DNA of 64,000 nucleotides from positions 496,001 through 560,000 of the forward strand of contig NZ_JAAQOM010000001.1 in assembly GCF_011682055.1 (NCBI RefSeq), given 5' to 3'. The DNA is from Telluria antibiotica (GTDB lineage: Bacteria; Pseudomonadota; Gammaproteobacteria; Burkholderiales; Burkholderiaceae_D). The notes below the pieces were generated by a model, which saw only the letters and a program-made list of their open reading frames with translations, was not told where the DNA came from and did not search any database. Positions 19,747-30,070 of the stretch are shown piece after piece (positions within the stretch are counted from its first letter, which is position 1; every line of letters begins with the position of its first letter). A program made the position numbers and the translations under genes.

Positions 19747-20380
19747 CACACTGCGGTACGAGAATAGCCACCGAAGTCAGAAACCGGCGCGTCACGTCGG
19801 CCGCCACCGCTCGCAACGCCGGCTCATCAAAAAGGGAAGCCGGACTCGCCTTGAGTGCTCTCGACTGGGCTCCGATAACACACCCCAAAAACATATCGGA
19901 CATCACATCCGCCTCACATGCAGGACCAAAACGCTCTGCCGATATGACCGTGGCGAAGTATTGCTCCAGGTGCCGCCGCCATGGTCCGCAGTGAACAGGA
20001 TCGATTTTCTCCGCGACAGCGACGTCACGCGCGGCCATGGCGTCGGCGTACAACCGTCGCGCCACGGGTGAAAGCGTGTGGCGAAGCAGGTTGAATGCCA
20101 TTGTGCTCAAGGTGATGTCGACGCCTTGTTGCGCGTCCCAAAGCTCGGCCGAACAGGCGATGTCGCGCCCGAGTTCACGATCGATGATCTTGCACAGCAC
20201 GCCATGTTTGCCGCCGAATTGTGTATAGATCGTCCGCGTGGCCACGCCCGCAGCACGTGCAATCGACTCGATACTGACCTGAGCGAATCCCCGCTCAAGA
20301 AACAGATATTTGGCCACGTCGAGCAAGGCATCGTCGCGTTCCGCCACCCGGCACAGTGGCGTCCTTCCCGCTTTACCCAT
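19733..20380 (-). CDS. TetR-family transcriptional regulator
   Basis: 215 residues from MGKAGRTPLCRV (20380). The N-terminal TetR helix-turn-helix reads VAKYLFLERGFAQVSIESIARAAGVATRTIYTQFGGKHG, followed by an all-helical ligand domain ending LRAVAADVTRRFL. The frame extends to 20449 into prpF, but the extension has no TetR character. It starts about 44 bases downstream of the prpF stop and could be the last gene of the prp transcript. Its 3' end overlaps the oxidoreductase end by 14 bases in convergent orientation. The target is unknown. Confidence 0.88.
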
Positions 20381-20423
20381 GCTCAACGTCCCGGGATCGA
20401 CTGAAGGGAATGGCCGGATCGAT

Positions 20424-21575
20424 TCAGACCGTTTGGTCCGGCACGCCAACGTGGCCTTCCATCAGCACGCGCACGCTTTGGCGCATCATGGTTTTGATCA
20501 CGATCCATTCTCCGCCTATCCGACGCACGTCACCGCCCACGAGCAAGGTGCCGGATGGATGGCCAATGCGTACCTCGCGTTTATCGCCATTCGCAGCCTG
20601 GCTGACCACCGTGCCGTGAATTGCGGCGGCGCTGCCGATCGCCGCCGCCACTGTGTCCATCACGGCGTGGTGCAGTTTACCCATGGAGAGTATGCGCGCC
20701 ACCAGGTCGATGTCTCCTGCGGCAATCCGCTGGCCGCTCGACGACACGTAATCGGCAGGCGCTGCCACAAAGGCGACAATTGGCGCGTGCTTGCTTGACG
20801 CGACCTCCTCCGCTGGCGCGATCAGGCCCATGCGCGCGGCGCCCTCGGCGCGGACCGACTCGAACAGCGCCAGCGCCTTCGGGTCGTCGTTGATGGCTTC
20901 CTGGACTTCCGTACCCGTGTAACCGATATCGGTCACGTTGACGAAGATCGTCGGGACGCCGGCGTTGACGAGGGTTGCGGGCAACGAGCCGATCCCCGGG
21001 ACGTCCAGTTCATCGACCAGCTTCCCGGTCGGGAACATGGCGCTGCCGCTTCCTTTGACTTCGACGACCGGGTCGATGAATTCCAGCTCGACGTCGTCCG
21101 TCTCCTGCGCCTGCCCATGCGTAACAGGGATGCGAACGACGATCGTCTTGCCGATATTGGCCTGCCAGATGCGTACGTTCACGATGCCGCTTCGAGGGAG
21201 ACGCTCCCGATGAATGAGGCCGCTGCCGATGGCGAAAGCGCCCGCGGCCGCCGAGAGGTTGCCGCAGTCGCCGCTCCAATCGACAAAGGATGCGCCGACG
21301 TGGACCTGGCCGAACAAGCAATCGACGTCGTGGCCGGGACGTGCGCTCCTCGACACGATGACGGTCTCGATCGCGCCGGACGTCGCGCCGCGCATGTCGT
21401 CGCCATGCCTGGCATCGGGGTCGGGGCTGCCGATCACGCTCAGCAGGAAGTTATCGCGAGCTTCGCCGGGGACCTGCGCCGCCTCCGGCAGGTCTTGGAG
21501 GCGGAAGAACACGCCTTTGCTAGTACCGCCGCGCATGTAGACGGCGGGGATCCTGATTTGGGGTGCGTGGGCCAT
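20424..21575 (-). CDS. prpF: 2-methylaconitate cis-trans isomerase PrpF
   Basis: 383 residues, diaminopimelate-epimerase-like fold. The PrpF signature YMRGGTSKGVFF is present near the N-terminus, together with VDWSGDCGNLSAAAGAFAI and the second-domain segment LVNAGVPTIFVN. It isomerises the trans/cis-2-methylaconitate made by AcnD so that aconitase can hydrate it in the methylcitrate cycle. It starts 9 bases after acnD, its invariable partner, with the ribosome site AAAGGAA. Confidence 0.95.
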   Translation of the reverse strand: MAHAPQIRIPAVYMRGGTSKGVFFRLQDLPEAAQVPGEARDNFLLSVIGSPDPDARHGDDMRGATSGAIETVIVSRSARPGHDVDCLFGQVHVGASFVDWSGDCGNLSAAAGAFAIGSGLIHRERLPRSGIVNVRIWQANIGKTIVVRIPVTHGQAQETDDVELEFIDPVVEVKGSGSAMFPTGKLVDELDVPGIGSLPATLVNAGVPTIFVNVTDIGYTGTEVQEAINDDPKALALFESVRAEGAARMGLIAPAEEVASSKHAPIVAFVAAPADYVSSSGQRIAAGDIDLVARILSMGKLHHAVMDTVAAAIGSAAAIHGTVVSQAANGDKREVRIGHPSGTLLVGGDVRRIGGEWIVIKTMMRQSVRVLMEGHVGVPDQTV

Positions 21576-21584
21576 GGTATTCCT

Positions 21585-24185
21585 TTACGCCGCGACTTTG
21601 GAAGACGCGAGGAAGTCCTGCGCGAACCGCTGCAGCACCCCGCCCGCCTCGTAGATCGACACTTCCTCGGCCGTGTCGAGACGGCAGATCACCGGCACCT
21701 CGACAGTCTCACCGCTGCGAGGATGAATCACGAGCGTCAAGGTCGCGCGCGGCGTGCGCTCGCCGACGACGTCGAACGTCTCGGTGCCGTCGATGCCCAG
21801 GGTGAGGCGCGTGGTCCCCGGCTGGAATTCCAGCGGCAGCACGCCCATGCCGACGAGGTTCGTGCGGTGGATGCGCTCGAAGCCTTCGGCCGCGATGGCT
21901 TCCACGCCCGCGAGACGCACGCCTTTCGCGGCCCAGTCGCGCGACGAGCCCTGGCCGTAATCGGCACCAGCGATCACGATCAGCGGCTGCTTGCGCTCCA
22001 TGTACGTCTCGATCGCTTCCCACATCCGGGTCACGGTGCCTTCCGGTTCGATGCGCGCGAGCGACCCGGCACGCACGGTGTTGTCCGCGTTGCGCACCAT
22101 CTCGTTCTTCAGCGTCGGATTCGCGAACGTGGCGCGCTGCGCCGTCAGGTGGTCGCCGCGGTGCGTCGCGTACGAGTTGAAGTCTTCCTCCGGCAGGCCC
22201 ATCTTCGCGAGGTATTCGCCCGCGGCGCTGTTCAGCATGATCGCATTCGACGGCGACAGGTGATCGGTCGTGATGTTGTCGCCCAGGACCGCCAGCGCGC
22301 GCATGCCGGTCAACGACCGTTCACCCGCCAGCGCGCCTTCCCAGTACGGCGGACGGCGGATGTAGGTGCTCGTCGGGCGCCAGTCGTACAGCGGCGACAC
22401 GGGAGCGTCCCCGGCTTCGCGGCGCGCGAACATGATGTCGTAGACCTTGCGGAACTGCTGCGGCTTCACGGCCCGCTCGACGACGGCGTCGATCTCCGCA
22501 TCGCTCGGCCAGATGTCCGCCAGGCGCACCGGATTGCCGGCGGCATCAAGGCCCAGCACGTCCTTCTCGATGTCGAAGCGGATCGTGCCCGCGATCGCAT
22601 ATGCGACGACGAGCGGCGGCGACGCGAGGAACGCCTGCTTCGCATACGGGTGGATGCGGCCGTCGAAATTGCGGTTGCCCGACAGGACCGCGGTCGCGTA
22701 CAGGTCGCGCCCGACGATCTCCTGCTGAATCGCCGGGTCCAGCGCACCGGACATGCCGTTGCAGGTCGTGCACGCGAAGGCGACGACGCCGAAGCCCAGC
22801 TGCTCCAGCTCGGGCAGCAGGCCCGCTTCTTCCAGGTACAGCGGCACGGCCTTGGAGCCCGGCGCGAGCGAGGACTTTACCCACGGCTTGCGCGCGAGCC
22901 CGCGCGCGTTCGCGTTGCGCGCGAGGAGACCGGCGGCCACCATGTTGCGCGGATTGTTCGTATTCGTGCAGCTCGTGATGGCAGCGATGATCACGGCGCC
23001 GTCCGGCATCTTGCCCGGCTCGTTCTCGACCGTGCCCGTGATGCCGTGCTGCGCCAGTTCGCTCGTGGCCACGCGCTTGTGCGGATTCGACGGGCCGGCG
23101 ATGTTGCGCACGACCGTGGACAGGTCGAAGCTGAGCACGCGCTCGTACTGCGCGTTCCGCAGCGTGTCGGCCCAGAGGCCCGTTTCCTTCGCATACAGCT
23201 CGACGAGTTTTACCAGATCGTCGTCGCGGCCCGTCAGCTTCAGGTATTTGATCGTCTGTTCGTCGATGGCGAACATCGCCGCCGTGGCGCCGTATTCCGG
23301 GGCCATGTTGGAGATCGTCGCGCGGTCGCCCAGCGTCAGATTCGCGGCGCCCTCGCCGTGGAATTCGAGGTAGGCGGACACCACTTTCGACTTGCGCAGG
23401 AATTCCGTCAGCGCCAGCACGATGTCGGTCGCCGTGATGCCGGGACCCGGCTTGCCCGTCAGCTCGACGCCGACGATGTCCGGCAGGCGCATGTACGACG
23501 CGCGGCCCAGCATGACGCTTTCCGCTTCCAGGCCGCCGACGCCGATCGCGATGACGCCCAGCGCATCGACCATCGGCGTGTGCGAATCGGTGCCGACGAG
23601 CGTGTCGGGGAACGCCACGCCATCCTTGACCTGCACGACGGGGCTCATGCGCTCCAGGTTGATCTGGTGGAGGATGCCGTTCCCCGGCGGGATCACGTCG
23701 ACGTTCTCGAACGTCTTGCGGGTCCATTCGATGAAGTCGAAGCGGTCTTCGTTGCGGCGGTCCTCGATGGCGCGATTCTTCGCGAACGCGTCCGGATCGA
23801 AGCCGCCGCACTCCACCGCCAGCGAGTGGTCGACGACGAGCTGCGTCGGCACGACCGGATTCACGAGCGCGGGATTGCCGCCCTCCTGCGCGATGGCGTC
23901 GCGCAGGCCGGCCAGGTCGACGAGGGCCGTCTGGCCGAGGATGTCGTGGCACACGACGCGCGCGGGGTACCACGGGAAATCGAGGTCGCGCTTGCGCTCG
24001 ATGAGCTGCTTCAGCGACGGCACGAGCACCATCGGTTCGCAGCGGCGCACGAGGTTTTCGGCGAGCACGCGCGAGGTGTACGGCAGGGTGTCCCAGGCAC
24101 CGGACTGGATCTCTTCGACGGCGGCTTGCGCGTCGAAGTAATGCAGGTTGGTGCCGTGCAGGGGCTTGCGATATTGGCTGTTCAT
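21585..24185 (-). CDS. acnD: Fe/S-dependent 2-methylcitrate dehydratase AcnD
   Basis: 866 residues, aconitase-A superfamily. The [4Fe-4S] ligands are visible as one Cys in AAITSCTNTNNP (about residue 400) and two in FACTTCNGMSG (about 465). Substrate loops VGTDSHTPMVD and GADYGQGSSRDWAAKG are intact. The start MNSQYRKPLHGT and the size are those of AcnD rather than housekeeping aconitase, and the neighbouring prpF confirms it. It dehydrates 2-methylcitrate and replaces the unrelated PrpD found in enterobacteria. Confidence 0.95.
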   Translation of the reverse strand: MNSQYRKPLHGTNLHYFDAQAAVEEIQSGAWDTLPYTSRVLAENLVRRCEPMVLVPSLKQLIERKRDLDFPWYPARVVCHDILGQTALVDLAGLRDAIAQEGGNPALVNPVVPTQLVVDHSLAVECGGFDPDAFAKNRAIEDRRNEDRFDFIEWTRKTFENVDVIPPGNGILHQINLERMSPVVQVKDGVAFPDTLVGTDSHTPMVDALGVIAIGVGGLEAESVMLGRASYMRLPDIVGVELTGKPGPGITATDIVLALTEFLRKSKVVSAYLEFHGEGAANLTLGDRATISNMAPEYGATAAMFAIDEQTIKYLKLTGRDDDLVKLVELYAKETGLWADTLRNAQYERVLSFDLSTVVRNIAGPSNPHKRVATSELAQHGITGTVENEPGKMPDGAVIIAAITSCTNTNNPRNMVAAGLLARNANARGLARKPWVKSSLAPGSKAVPLYLEEAGLLPELEQLGFGVVAFACTTCNGMSGALDPAIQQEIVGRDLYATAVLSGNRNFDGRIHPYAKQAFLASPPLVVAYAIAGTIRFDIEKDVLGLDAAGNPVRLADIWPSDAEIDAVVERAVKPQQFRKVYDIMFARREAGDAPVSPLYDWRPTSTYIRRPPYWEGALAGERSLTGMRALAVLGDNITTDHLSPSNAIMLNSAAGEYLAKMGLPEEDFNSYATHRGDHLTAQRATFANPTLKNEMVRNADNTVRAGSLARIEPEGTVTRMWEAIETYMERKQPLIVIAGADYGQGSSRDWAAKGVRLAGVEAIAAEGFERIHRTNLVGMGVLPLEFQPGTTRLTLGIDGTETFDVVGERTPRATLTLVIHPRSGETVEVPVICRLDTAEEVSIYEAGGVLQRFAQDFLASSKVAA

Positions 24186-24195
24186 GTCGCCCCGA

Positions 24196-25353
24196 TCACT
24201 TGCGCTCGGCCAGCGGCACGAACTTCAGGTCTTCCGGACCGACGTAGTTAGCGCTCGGGCGGATGATCTTGTTGTCGATCCGTTGCTCGATGACGTGCGC
24301 CGACCAGCCGGACGTGCGCGAGATGACGAACAGCGGCGTGAACATCGCCGTCGGCACACCCATCATGTGGTACGAGACGGCCGAGAACCAGTCGAGGTTC
24401 GGGAACATCTTCTTCACTTCCCACATCACGGATTCCAGGCGCTCGGCGATGTCGAACATCGTCGTCGAGCCGGCCTTGTCGGACAGACGCCGCGCCACTT
24501 CCTTGATCACCTTGTTGCGCGGATCCGAAATCGTATAAACCGGGTGGCCGAAGCCGATGACGACTTCCTTGTTCTCAACGCGGCTGCGGATATCGGCTTC
24601 CGCCTCGTCCGCGTTTTCGTAGCGCTTCTGGATCTCGAACGCGGCTTCGTTTGCGCCGCCGTGCTTCGGACCGCGCAGCGCGCCGATCGCACCCGTGATC
24701 GCCGAATAGATGTCGGAACCCGTGCCGGCGATGACGCGGCCCGTGAACGTGGACGCGTTGAACTCGTGTTCCGCGTACAGGATCAGCGACGTGTGCATCG
24801 CCTGCACCCACTCCTCCGACGGCTTCGTGCCGTGCAGCAGGTGCAGGAAGTGGCCGCCGATCGAATCGTCGTCCGTCTCCACCTCGATGCGCTTGCCGTT
24901 GTGGCTGTAGTGGTACCAGTACAGCAGCATCGAGCCGAACGACGCCATCAGGCGGTCGGCGATGTCGCGCGCGCCAGCAATGTTGTGGTCCTCTTTTTCC
25001 GGCAGCACGCAGCCCAGCACCGACACGCCCGTTCGCATTACATCCATCGGGTGGGCACCGGCCGGCAGCGCTTCCAGCGCCGCTTTCACGGCGTGCGGCA
25101 GGCCGCGCAGCGATTTCAGCTTGGCCTTGTAGCCGCGCAGCTCCGCGTCGTTCGGCAGCTTGCCGTGCACGAGCAGGTAGGCGATTTCCTCGAACTCGCT
25201 GTTGCCCGCGACGTCCAGGATGTCGTAGCCGCGGTAGTGCAGGTCGTTGCCGGAGCGGCCCACGGAGCACAGCGCGGTATTACCCGCGGCGACACCGGAA
25301 AGGGCGACAGATTTCTTCGGCTTAAAGGTCGGGGTATCTTGTGCTTCGCTCAT
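24196..25353 (-). CDS. prpC: 2-methylcitrate synthase PrpC
   Basis: 385 residues, citrate-synthase fold. Catalytic-site elements are His in [10 protein letters not shown], His in [14 protein letters not shown] and Asp in [14 protein letters not shown]; the C-terminal arginine region is [15 protein letters not shown]. It condenses propionyl-CoA with oxaloacetate. The length and the YRGYDIL start are typical of PrpC rather than the longer GltA. It overlaps prpB by 4 bases (ATGA) and precedes acnD by 10 bases. The ribosome site is AGGAGA. Confidence 0.95.
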   Translation of the reverse strand: MSEAQDTPTFKPKKSVALSGVAAGNTALCSVGRSGNDLHYRGYDILDVAGNSEFEEIAYLLVHGKLPNDAELRGYKAKLKSLRGLPHAVKAALEALPAGAHPMDVMRTGVSVLGCVLPEKEDHNIAGARDIADRLMASFGSMLLYWYHYSHNGKRIEVETDDDSIGGHFLHLLHGTKPSEEWVQAMHTSLILYAEHEFNASTFTGRVIAGTGSDIYSAITGAIGALRGPKHGGANEAAFEIQKRYENADEAEADIRSRVENKEVVIGFGHPVYTISDPRNKVIKEVARRLSDKAGSTTMFDIAERLESVMWEVKKMFPNLDWFSAVSYHMMGVPTAMFTPLFVISRTSGWSAHVIEQRIDNKIIRPSANYVGPEDLKFVPLAERK

Positions 25354-26255
25354 TTCTTTGTCTCCTGTGTAGATTTGTTCTGGGCGAACAGCGCATCGAG
25401 CTTCTGTTCGTAGCTGTGGTAATCGATGCGCTCGTATAATTCGGCGCGGGTCTGCATCGTGCCGAGGACGTTGTTCTGGGTGCCGTCGCGGCGGATAGCT
25501 TTATAGACATTCTCGGCCGCAGTGTTCATCGCGCGGAACGCAGAAAGCGGGTACAGCACGAGGTCGACGTCGGCGCCGCGCAGCTCGTCCACGGTGAACA
25601 GCGGCGTCGCGCCGAATTCCGTGATGTTCGCGAGGATCGGCACCTTCACCGCTTTCTTGAATTGGACGTACATCTCCAGGCTCGTGATGGCTTCCGGGAA
25701 GATCATGTCGGCGCCCGCCTCCACGCACGCGACCGCGCGCTCGACGGCTTTATCGAGACCCTCGACGGCCAGCGCGTCCGTGCGCGCCATGATGACGAAG
25801 TTGTCGTCCGTGCGCGCATCGACGGCGGCCTTCACGCGGTCGACCATCTCGCCCTGGCTGACGATTTCCTTGCCCGGACGGTGGCCGCAACGCTTGGCGC
25901 CGACCTGGTCCTCGATGTGGCAGGCGCCGGCGCCGGCCTTGACCAGCGAGCGCACAGTGCGCGCGACATTAAAGGCGGACGAGCCGAAGCCCGTGTCGAT
26001 GTCGACCAGCAGCGGCAGGTCGCACACGTCGGTAATGCGGCGCACGTCGATCAGCACGTCTTCGAGCCCGGAAATGCCGAGGTCCGGCAAGCCCAGCGAC
26101 CCGGCCGCCACGCCGCCGCCGGACAGGTAGATCGCGCGATAGCCGGCCCGCTTGGCCAGCAGCGCGTGGTTGGCGTTGATAGCGCCGATGACCTGCAGCG
26201 GATGTTCTTCCCGGACGGCCTGCCGGAATGCGGCGCCAGCGGAATATTGGAACAT
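25350..26255 (-). CDS. prpB: 2-methylisocitrate lyase PrpB
   Basis: 301 residues from [12 protein letters not shown] (26255), preceded by AAAGG; codons further upstream are leader. A TIM-barrel isocitrate-lyase-family enzyme with the catalytic cysteine motif [10 protein letters not shown] and metal-binding DIDTGFGSS. It splits 2-methylisocitrate to succinate and pyruvate. It is the first gene of prpB-prpC-acnD-prpF, the usual betaproteobacterial order, and is preceded by a sigma54 promoter. Confidence 0.95.
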   Translation of the reverse strand: MFQYSAGAAFRQAVREEHPLQVIGAINANHALLAKRAGYRAIYLSGGGVAAGSLGLPDLGISGLEDVLIDVRRITDVCDLPLLVDIDTGFGSSAFNVARTVRSLVKAGAGACHIEDQVGAKRCGHRPGKEIVSQGEMVDRVKAAVDARTDDNFVIMARTDALAVEGLDKAVERAVACVEAGADMIFPEAITSLEMYVQFKKAVKVPILANITEFGATPLFTVDELRGADVDLVLYPLSAFRAMNTAAENVYKAIRRDGTQNNVLGTMQTRAELYERIDYHSYEQKLDALFAQNKSTQETKK

Positions 26256-26299
26256 TGATGACCTTTCGCACGGTTTCAGAGTTGAATACACTGCTCAAC

Positions 26300-26316
26300 T
26301 GCAAACGCCGTGCCAA
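26300..26316 (-). promoter_or_regulatory. Sigma54 promoter of the prp operon
   Basis: The minus strand reads TTGGCACGGCGTTTGCA, a match to the -24/-12 consensus (TGGCAC, N5, TTGCA). Transcription should start near 26290, leaving a leader of about 35 bases before prpB. A sigma54 promoter implies an activator such as PrpR. Confidence 0.8.
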
Positions 26317-26399
26317 GGTTCAATATTTGACTGTTCTTTCTGGCAATTCAGTGACTTAGCAGCACTGACCAGCTAACGGGATCGATCCGACATCCGCGA

Positions 26400-26420
26400 A
26401 TGAAACGTTTTTCGTTTCAT
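26400..26420. promoter_or_regulatory. Candidate PrpR upstream activating palindrome
   Basis: Perfect arms ATGAAACG and CGTTTCAT flank a five-T spacer. It lies about 95 bases upstream of the sigma54 promoter, and a further half-site ATGAAACG lies at 26461-26468. The half-site resembles the GTTTCAT/ATGAAAC elements I recall for enterobacterial PrpR. Position and symmetry fit an enhancer site. Confidence 0.6.
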
Positions 26421-26487
26421 GCTCTGCAACTCGAAATGCAACATGCAACATCTGCGTTACATGAAACGACAGATTGGAACACGCGGT

Positions 26488-27876
26488 TCATGCGGGGATA
26501 TGCCCGTCTTCTTTGGACGAGGTTGTACCGTCATAGTGTTTGAGTCTGTAGGTCGCGCGCCCTTCCCGCTTGGCCTGGTAGAGCGCCACATCGGCGCACT
26601 CCAGCAGATCGGCAGGCACGATGCGAACACCGGCAGCGAACGCCAACCCGATGCTCGAACTGACCCGCAGGGCGCCACTGGATAGCATGAATGGCGCCTT
26701 CATCGCTTCGACAATCTTGGCGCCGACGATCCCGAGCATTGCGCTGTCGCCGACGTCTTCCAGCACGATCAGGAATTCATCGCCGCCGAGCCGGGCGACG
26801 ACGTCGGTCTGGCGCACACAGCCCAGCAGGCGCTTGCTGAATTCGCGCAGCACCTGGTCGCCCACGGCGTGGCCGAGGGTATCGTTGATCTGCTTGAAAT
26901 AATCGATGTCCAGGAAGGCGACGCCCATCGGACGCCCGTTGCGGCTGCCGCGCCGCGCAGCCTCTTCCAGTTTCTCGTCAAGGTACAGGCGGTTCGGGAG
27001 GCTGGTGAGGGCATCGAAACGTGCCATGTTGGCGAGTTCCTGCTGCGCCTGCTTCAGATGGGTCACATCGGTACTCAGAAGATAGAGGCCGGCGACCTGG
27101 CCCGCCGCATCGGTCTCAGGTATGAAGTTCAGTTGCAGCCAGCGGTCGTTCCGACCGGGTGTCGGTTGCAGTTCGAACTCGACCCGTTCCCCGGCCAGCG
27201 CACGCGACAGGAACGGCTTGACCACCTCGGCGCGGCTGGGGTCGGCGACGTCGATCACATCCATCAGGCTGCGTCCAACCAGGTCATCCGGGCGCATCCC
27301 GGTCCAGTCGGTAAACGTCGCATTGCAGAACTCGAAATGCAGTTCGCGGTCCACGTATGCGATCAGGACAGGCAGGTTATCGGTGATCACGCGCAGGCGT
27401 TGTTCCCCTGCGGCCTGGCGCAGTTCGATCGCCCTGCGTTCGGTCACATCCTGCCATATCGAGAATACGCTGAGCAGCTTGCCCTGTGGATCGATTTCAG
27501 GAACGAAGTTGCATGAATAGTAGTGCTCGGTCTTATCGAGCGCGATCGCGAATTCGAACGTGAAACCTTCTCCCGTCAGCGCCTGGTCGATGTAGGTTTT
27601 CATCAGACCATACGTCTTCGCTGACAGGCCTGTCGATATGTGACGCCCCAGCAACTCCTCGTAACTGAGTATAAGCCGCGCTCTCATTGCGGCATTGGCA
27701 AACAGGATATTCCCGTGCGGGTCGAACTGGCAGATCAGCGCCGGCAAGTTGTCGGTAATGGCCAGCAAGCCGGCATCGCGCACGTTCACATCCGGCGCTG
27801 CAGTATCGCTGGCCACGCCGGGCCAGAGCCACCGCGCCAAAGCGCGTCGCGATCGCGCAAACAGTCCAAGTTCCAT
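26488..27876 (-). CDS. PAS-PAS-GGDEF diguanylate cyclase
   Basis: 462 residues from MELGLFARS (27876), with GAGGGA upstream. Two PAS domains (LLAITDNLPALICQFDPHGNILF and RVITDNLPVLIAYVDRELHFEF) precede a GGDEF domain with active-site RLGGDEF. The inhibitory I-site RxxD (RQTD) is five residues upstream. It should make cyclic di-GMP under PAS control with product inhibition. No membrane helix, so it is a soluble sensor. It is transcribed away from the MCP gene and toward, but separately from, prpB. Confidence 0.92.
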   Translation of the reverse strand: MELGLFARSRRALARWLWPGVASDTAAPDVNVRDAGLLAITDNLPALICQFDPHGNILFANAAMRARLILSYEELLGRHISTGLSAKTYGLMKTYIDQALTGEGFTFEFAIALDKTEHYYSCNFVPEIDPQGKLLSVFSIWQDVTERRAIELRQAAGEQRLRVITDNLPVLIAYVDRELHFEFCNATFTDWTGMRPDDLVGRSLMDVIDVADPSRAEVVKPFLSRALAGERVEFELQPTPGRNDRWLQLNFIPETDAAGQVAGLYLLSTDVTHLKQAQQELANMARFDALTSLPNRLYLDEKLEEAARRGSRNGRPMGVAFLDIDYFKQINDTLGHAVGDQVLREFSKRLLGCVRQTDVVARLGGDEFLIVLEDVGDSAMLGIVGAKIVEAMKAPFMLSSGALRVSSSIGLAFAAGVRIVPADLLECADVALYQAKREGRATYRLKHYDGTTSSKEDGHIPA

Positions 27877-27928
27877 TTCCACATTCCCTCGTACAAGCCG
27901 GCCGCCGTACTGAAACAATCGTGGGCCG

Positions 27929-27934
27929 ATTATA
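27929..27934 (-). promoter_or_regulatory. Candidate -10 element for the GGDEF gene
   Basis: A perfect TATAAT on the minus strand lies about 53 bases before the ATG. The -35 position has no good match, so an activator may be needed. Confidence 0.35.
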
Positions 27935-28015
27935 GAGTCCGAATGCGGTATATACGATTTTTACGGAAATCTTTGTAGCCTGAAGGCAACGTTATTCGCG
28001 ACAATTAGTTATTTT

Positions 28016-29596
28016 TCATGCATTTTTATCGAATGCGACCGCCATACGCTCGGGCTGATGGCGCCTGGAACGGGGCACTGCATGATCGAGCTTGAACTGC
28101 GCCAGCGCCATCGACAGCTGGCCAGTCTGCTCGGTCAGCGACTCGGCCGCCGCCGACGCTTCTTCGACCAGCGCCGAGTTCTGCTGGGTCATCTGGTCCA
28201 TGTCGCCGATGGCCTGGCCGATCTGTCCGATCCCCTCGGCCTGGCACTGGCCGGCCTCGCTGATCTCGGCCATGATGTCGTGCACCTTGCGCACCGACGC
28301 GACGATCTGCTCCATCGTCGTCCCCGCTTCATCGACGAGTGCGGTGCCCGCGTTGACCTTGGCCACCGAGTCGCCGATGAGTTCCTTGATTTCCCTGGCG
28401 GCGGCGGCACTGCGCTGGGCCAGCGTACGCACCTCGCCCGCGACGACGGCAAAGCCGCGGCCCTGTTCGCCCGCACGGGCCGCTTCCACCGCCGCGTTCA
28501 GCGCGAGGATGTTGGTCTGGAAGGCGATACCGTCGATCACGGTGATGATATCGACAATTTTTCTGGCGGACGCGTTGATCGCGCCCATGGTAGCGACGAC
28601 GTTGCCAACCACCTCGCCACCGCGGGTGGCGATGCCCGTCGCGGAAACCACGAGCTGGTTGGCCTGGCTGGCATTGGCGGCGTTGGCACGCACGGTGTCG
28701 GTCAGCGATTCCATAGCGCGCGTGGTATTTTCAAGCCGTCCAGCCTGCGATTCCGTGCGGCTGGCCAGGTCGGCGTTGCCGCTGGCGATCTCAAAGCTGG
28801 CCGTCGCGATGGTCTCGGCCGATGTCTTGATGCCGGATACCATCGTCGCGAGGCGCGTGCGCATTTCCTGCAGCGCGGCCAGCAGGCTGTGCTGGTCGCC
28901 CGCGTCGAGGCGGATGTCCATCGACAGGTCGCCGGCCGCAACAAGCCGCGTGATCTCGCGGGCATATTCCGGCTCGCCGCCCAGCTGCTGCCAGATGGTG
29001 CGGATGACGAACCACGACACGCCGATCAGGGTGGCGATCACGATCAATGCCGTGATGATGGTGACGGACAGCACGCGACGCACGCTCGAGCTGCTGCGCG
29101 CGATGCCGTCCTTGAAATTCTGTTGTGCCTTCTCGTTGAGCTTGGCGACGTCGGCATTCAGTACCGTCAGCGCGCCCTGCATGCGTTGCACGGTGGCCTG
29201 CGGGTCGCCCTGCTCGAGTTCGAGCATGATCCTCGCGGCCGAGAGGGCCGGCGCATAGTAATCCTCGAATTCCTTCGTGAGGCGCTTGCCGGTGGCATCC
29301 ATGCCTGGGATTTTGGTGACCTCGGCCAGCTTGGCGCGGACCTTGTTGGCCTGGTCGCCGATCTGGGCGACGCGGGCCTTGTCGCCTTCGGACACGGCAT
29401 CGCGCAAGCCGTCGGTGATGCCCTGCAGGTCCGCCGTCAACGCCTTCGCCGTGCCCAGCGCCGGATAATCCACGGCTTCGGTCGTGTGGATCGAGTCCAG
29501 GGCACCGCTCGCGATGCTGGCGGAGACCGCCACGCCGAGGCCGAAGATGATGGTCGAGATGACCGGAAGTGCCCAGATCTTGCGCTTGATGCTCAT
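28016..29596 (-). CDS. Methyl-accepting chemotaxis protein
   Basis: 526 residues from [12 protein letters not shown] (AGGAGA 8 bases upstream). A first membrane helix (about 7-30) is followed by a four-helix-type periplasmic region (31-185), a second helix (about 190-215, [20 protein letters not shown]), HAMP, and a long cytoplasmic coiled coil with the conserved hairpin [20 protein letters not shown] and [11 protein letters not shown]. It signals to CheA/CheW. No CheR-tethering pentapeptide is seen at the C-terminus. It is the third gene after a porin and a small binding protein, so it may sense the ligand of that protein. Confidence 0.93.
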   Translation of the reverse strand: MSIKRKIWALPVISTIIFGLGVAVSASIASGALDSIHTTEAVDYPALGTAKALTADLQGITDGLRDAVSEGDKARVAQIGDQANKVRAKLAEVTKIPGMDATGKRLTKEFEDYYAPALSAARIMLELEQGDPQATVQRMQGALTVLNADVAKLNEKAQQNFKDGIARSSSSVRRVLSVTIITALIVIATLIGVSWFVIRTIWQQLGGEPEYAREITRLVAAGDLSMDIRLDAGDQHSLLAALQEMRTRLATMVSGIKTSAETIATASFEIASGNADLASRTESQAGRLENTTRAMESLTDTVRANAANASQANQLVVSATGIATRGGEVVGNVVATMGAINASARKIVDIITVIDGIAFQTNILALNAAVEAARAGEQGRGFAVVAGEVRTLAQRSAAAAREIKELIGDSVAKVNAGTALVDEAGTTMEQIVASVRKVHDIMAEISEAGQCQAEGIGQIGQAIGDMDQMTQQNSALVEEASAAAESLTEQTGQLSMALAQFKLDHAVPRSRRHQPERMAVAFDKNA

Positions 29597-29652
29597 GCTG
29601 CCGTCTCCTGAATCGCATGTTCGCCGCCCGGTGGACCGGGCGGTCGTCACGC

Positions 29653-30060
29653 TTATTGTGCGGTATAAATCACCTTGACCGACGCGTCGGCCGCGCTCTT
29701 GTCGATGTAGCCGATCGCCTTGGGATCGCTCGCCACGATCTTCTTCACGGCGGCGCTGTCGGCGGCTTCCTTGGGCATCGTTGCCTTGCCGGTGAACACC
29801 AGCTTGGACCACAAGGCCTTGACCTGGGACGCTTCCTTGTCCGTCACCTTCTTATAAAACTCGGCGCGGATCGGGGCGCTTTCGGGCTGGTCGACCGGGC
29901 TCAGGGCGCTCGATTTACCGAGAAAAAATTGCGCGACCTCATCCTTCGTCATCGAGGATTCGGCAGCTTTCGGGTTCACGACCACCACGACCTCGGCCAT
30001 GGCCGGCAGGGCCAGGGCGAGTGCGGCGGTACCGAGCCAGATCTTGATCAGTTGTTTCAT
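29653..30060 (-). CDS. Small PstS-like periplasmic binding protein
   Basis: 135 residues from [10 protein letters not shown], with a signal peptide ending ALPAMA-EV. It contains elements of the PBP-like phosphate-binding family ([25 protein letters not shown] and [16 protein letters not shown]) but is less than half the length of transport PstS. No ABC permease or ATPase genes are nearby. It lies 10 bases after the porin and about 57 bases before the chemoreceptor, which suggests it presents a ligand to the porin or receptor rather than to an ABC transporter. The ligand is not established. Confidence 0.8.
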   Translation of the reverse strand: MKQLIKIWLGTAALALALPAMAEVVVVVNPKAAESSMTKDEVAQFFLGKSSALSPVDQPESAPIRAEFYKKVTDKEASQVKALWSKLVFTGKATMPKEAADSAAVKKIVASDPKAIGYIDKSAADASVKVIYTAQ

Positions 30061-30070
30061 CACGGCTTCC

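Noticed and set aside
21117..24251. Very long open frame on the plus strand opposite acnD
   Set aside because: Arg/His-rich composition without family motifs; it is the mirror of a GC-rich coding strand whose true gene (acnD) is unmistakable.
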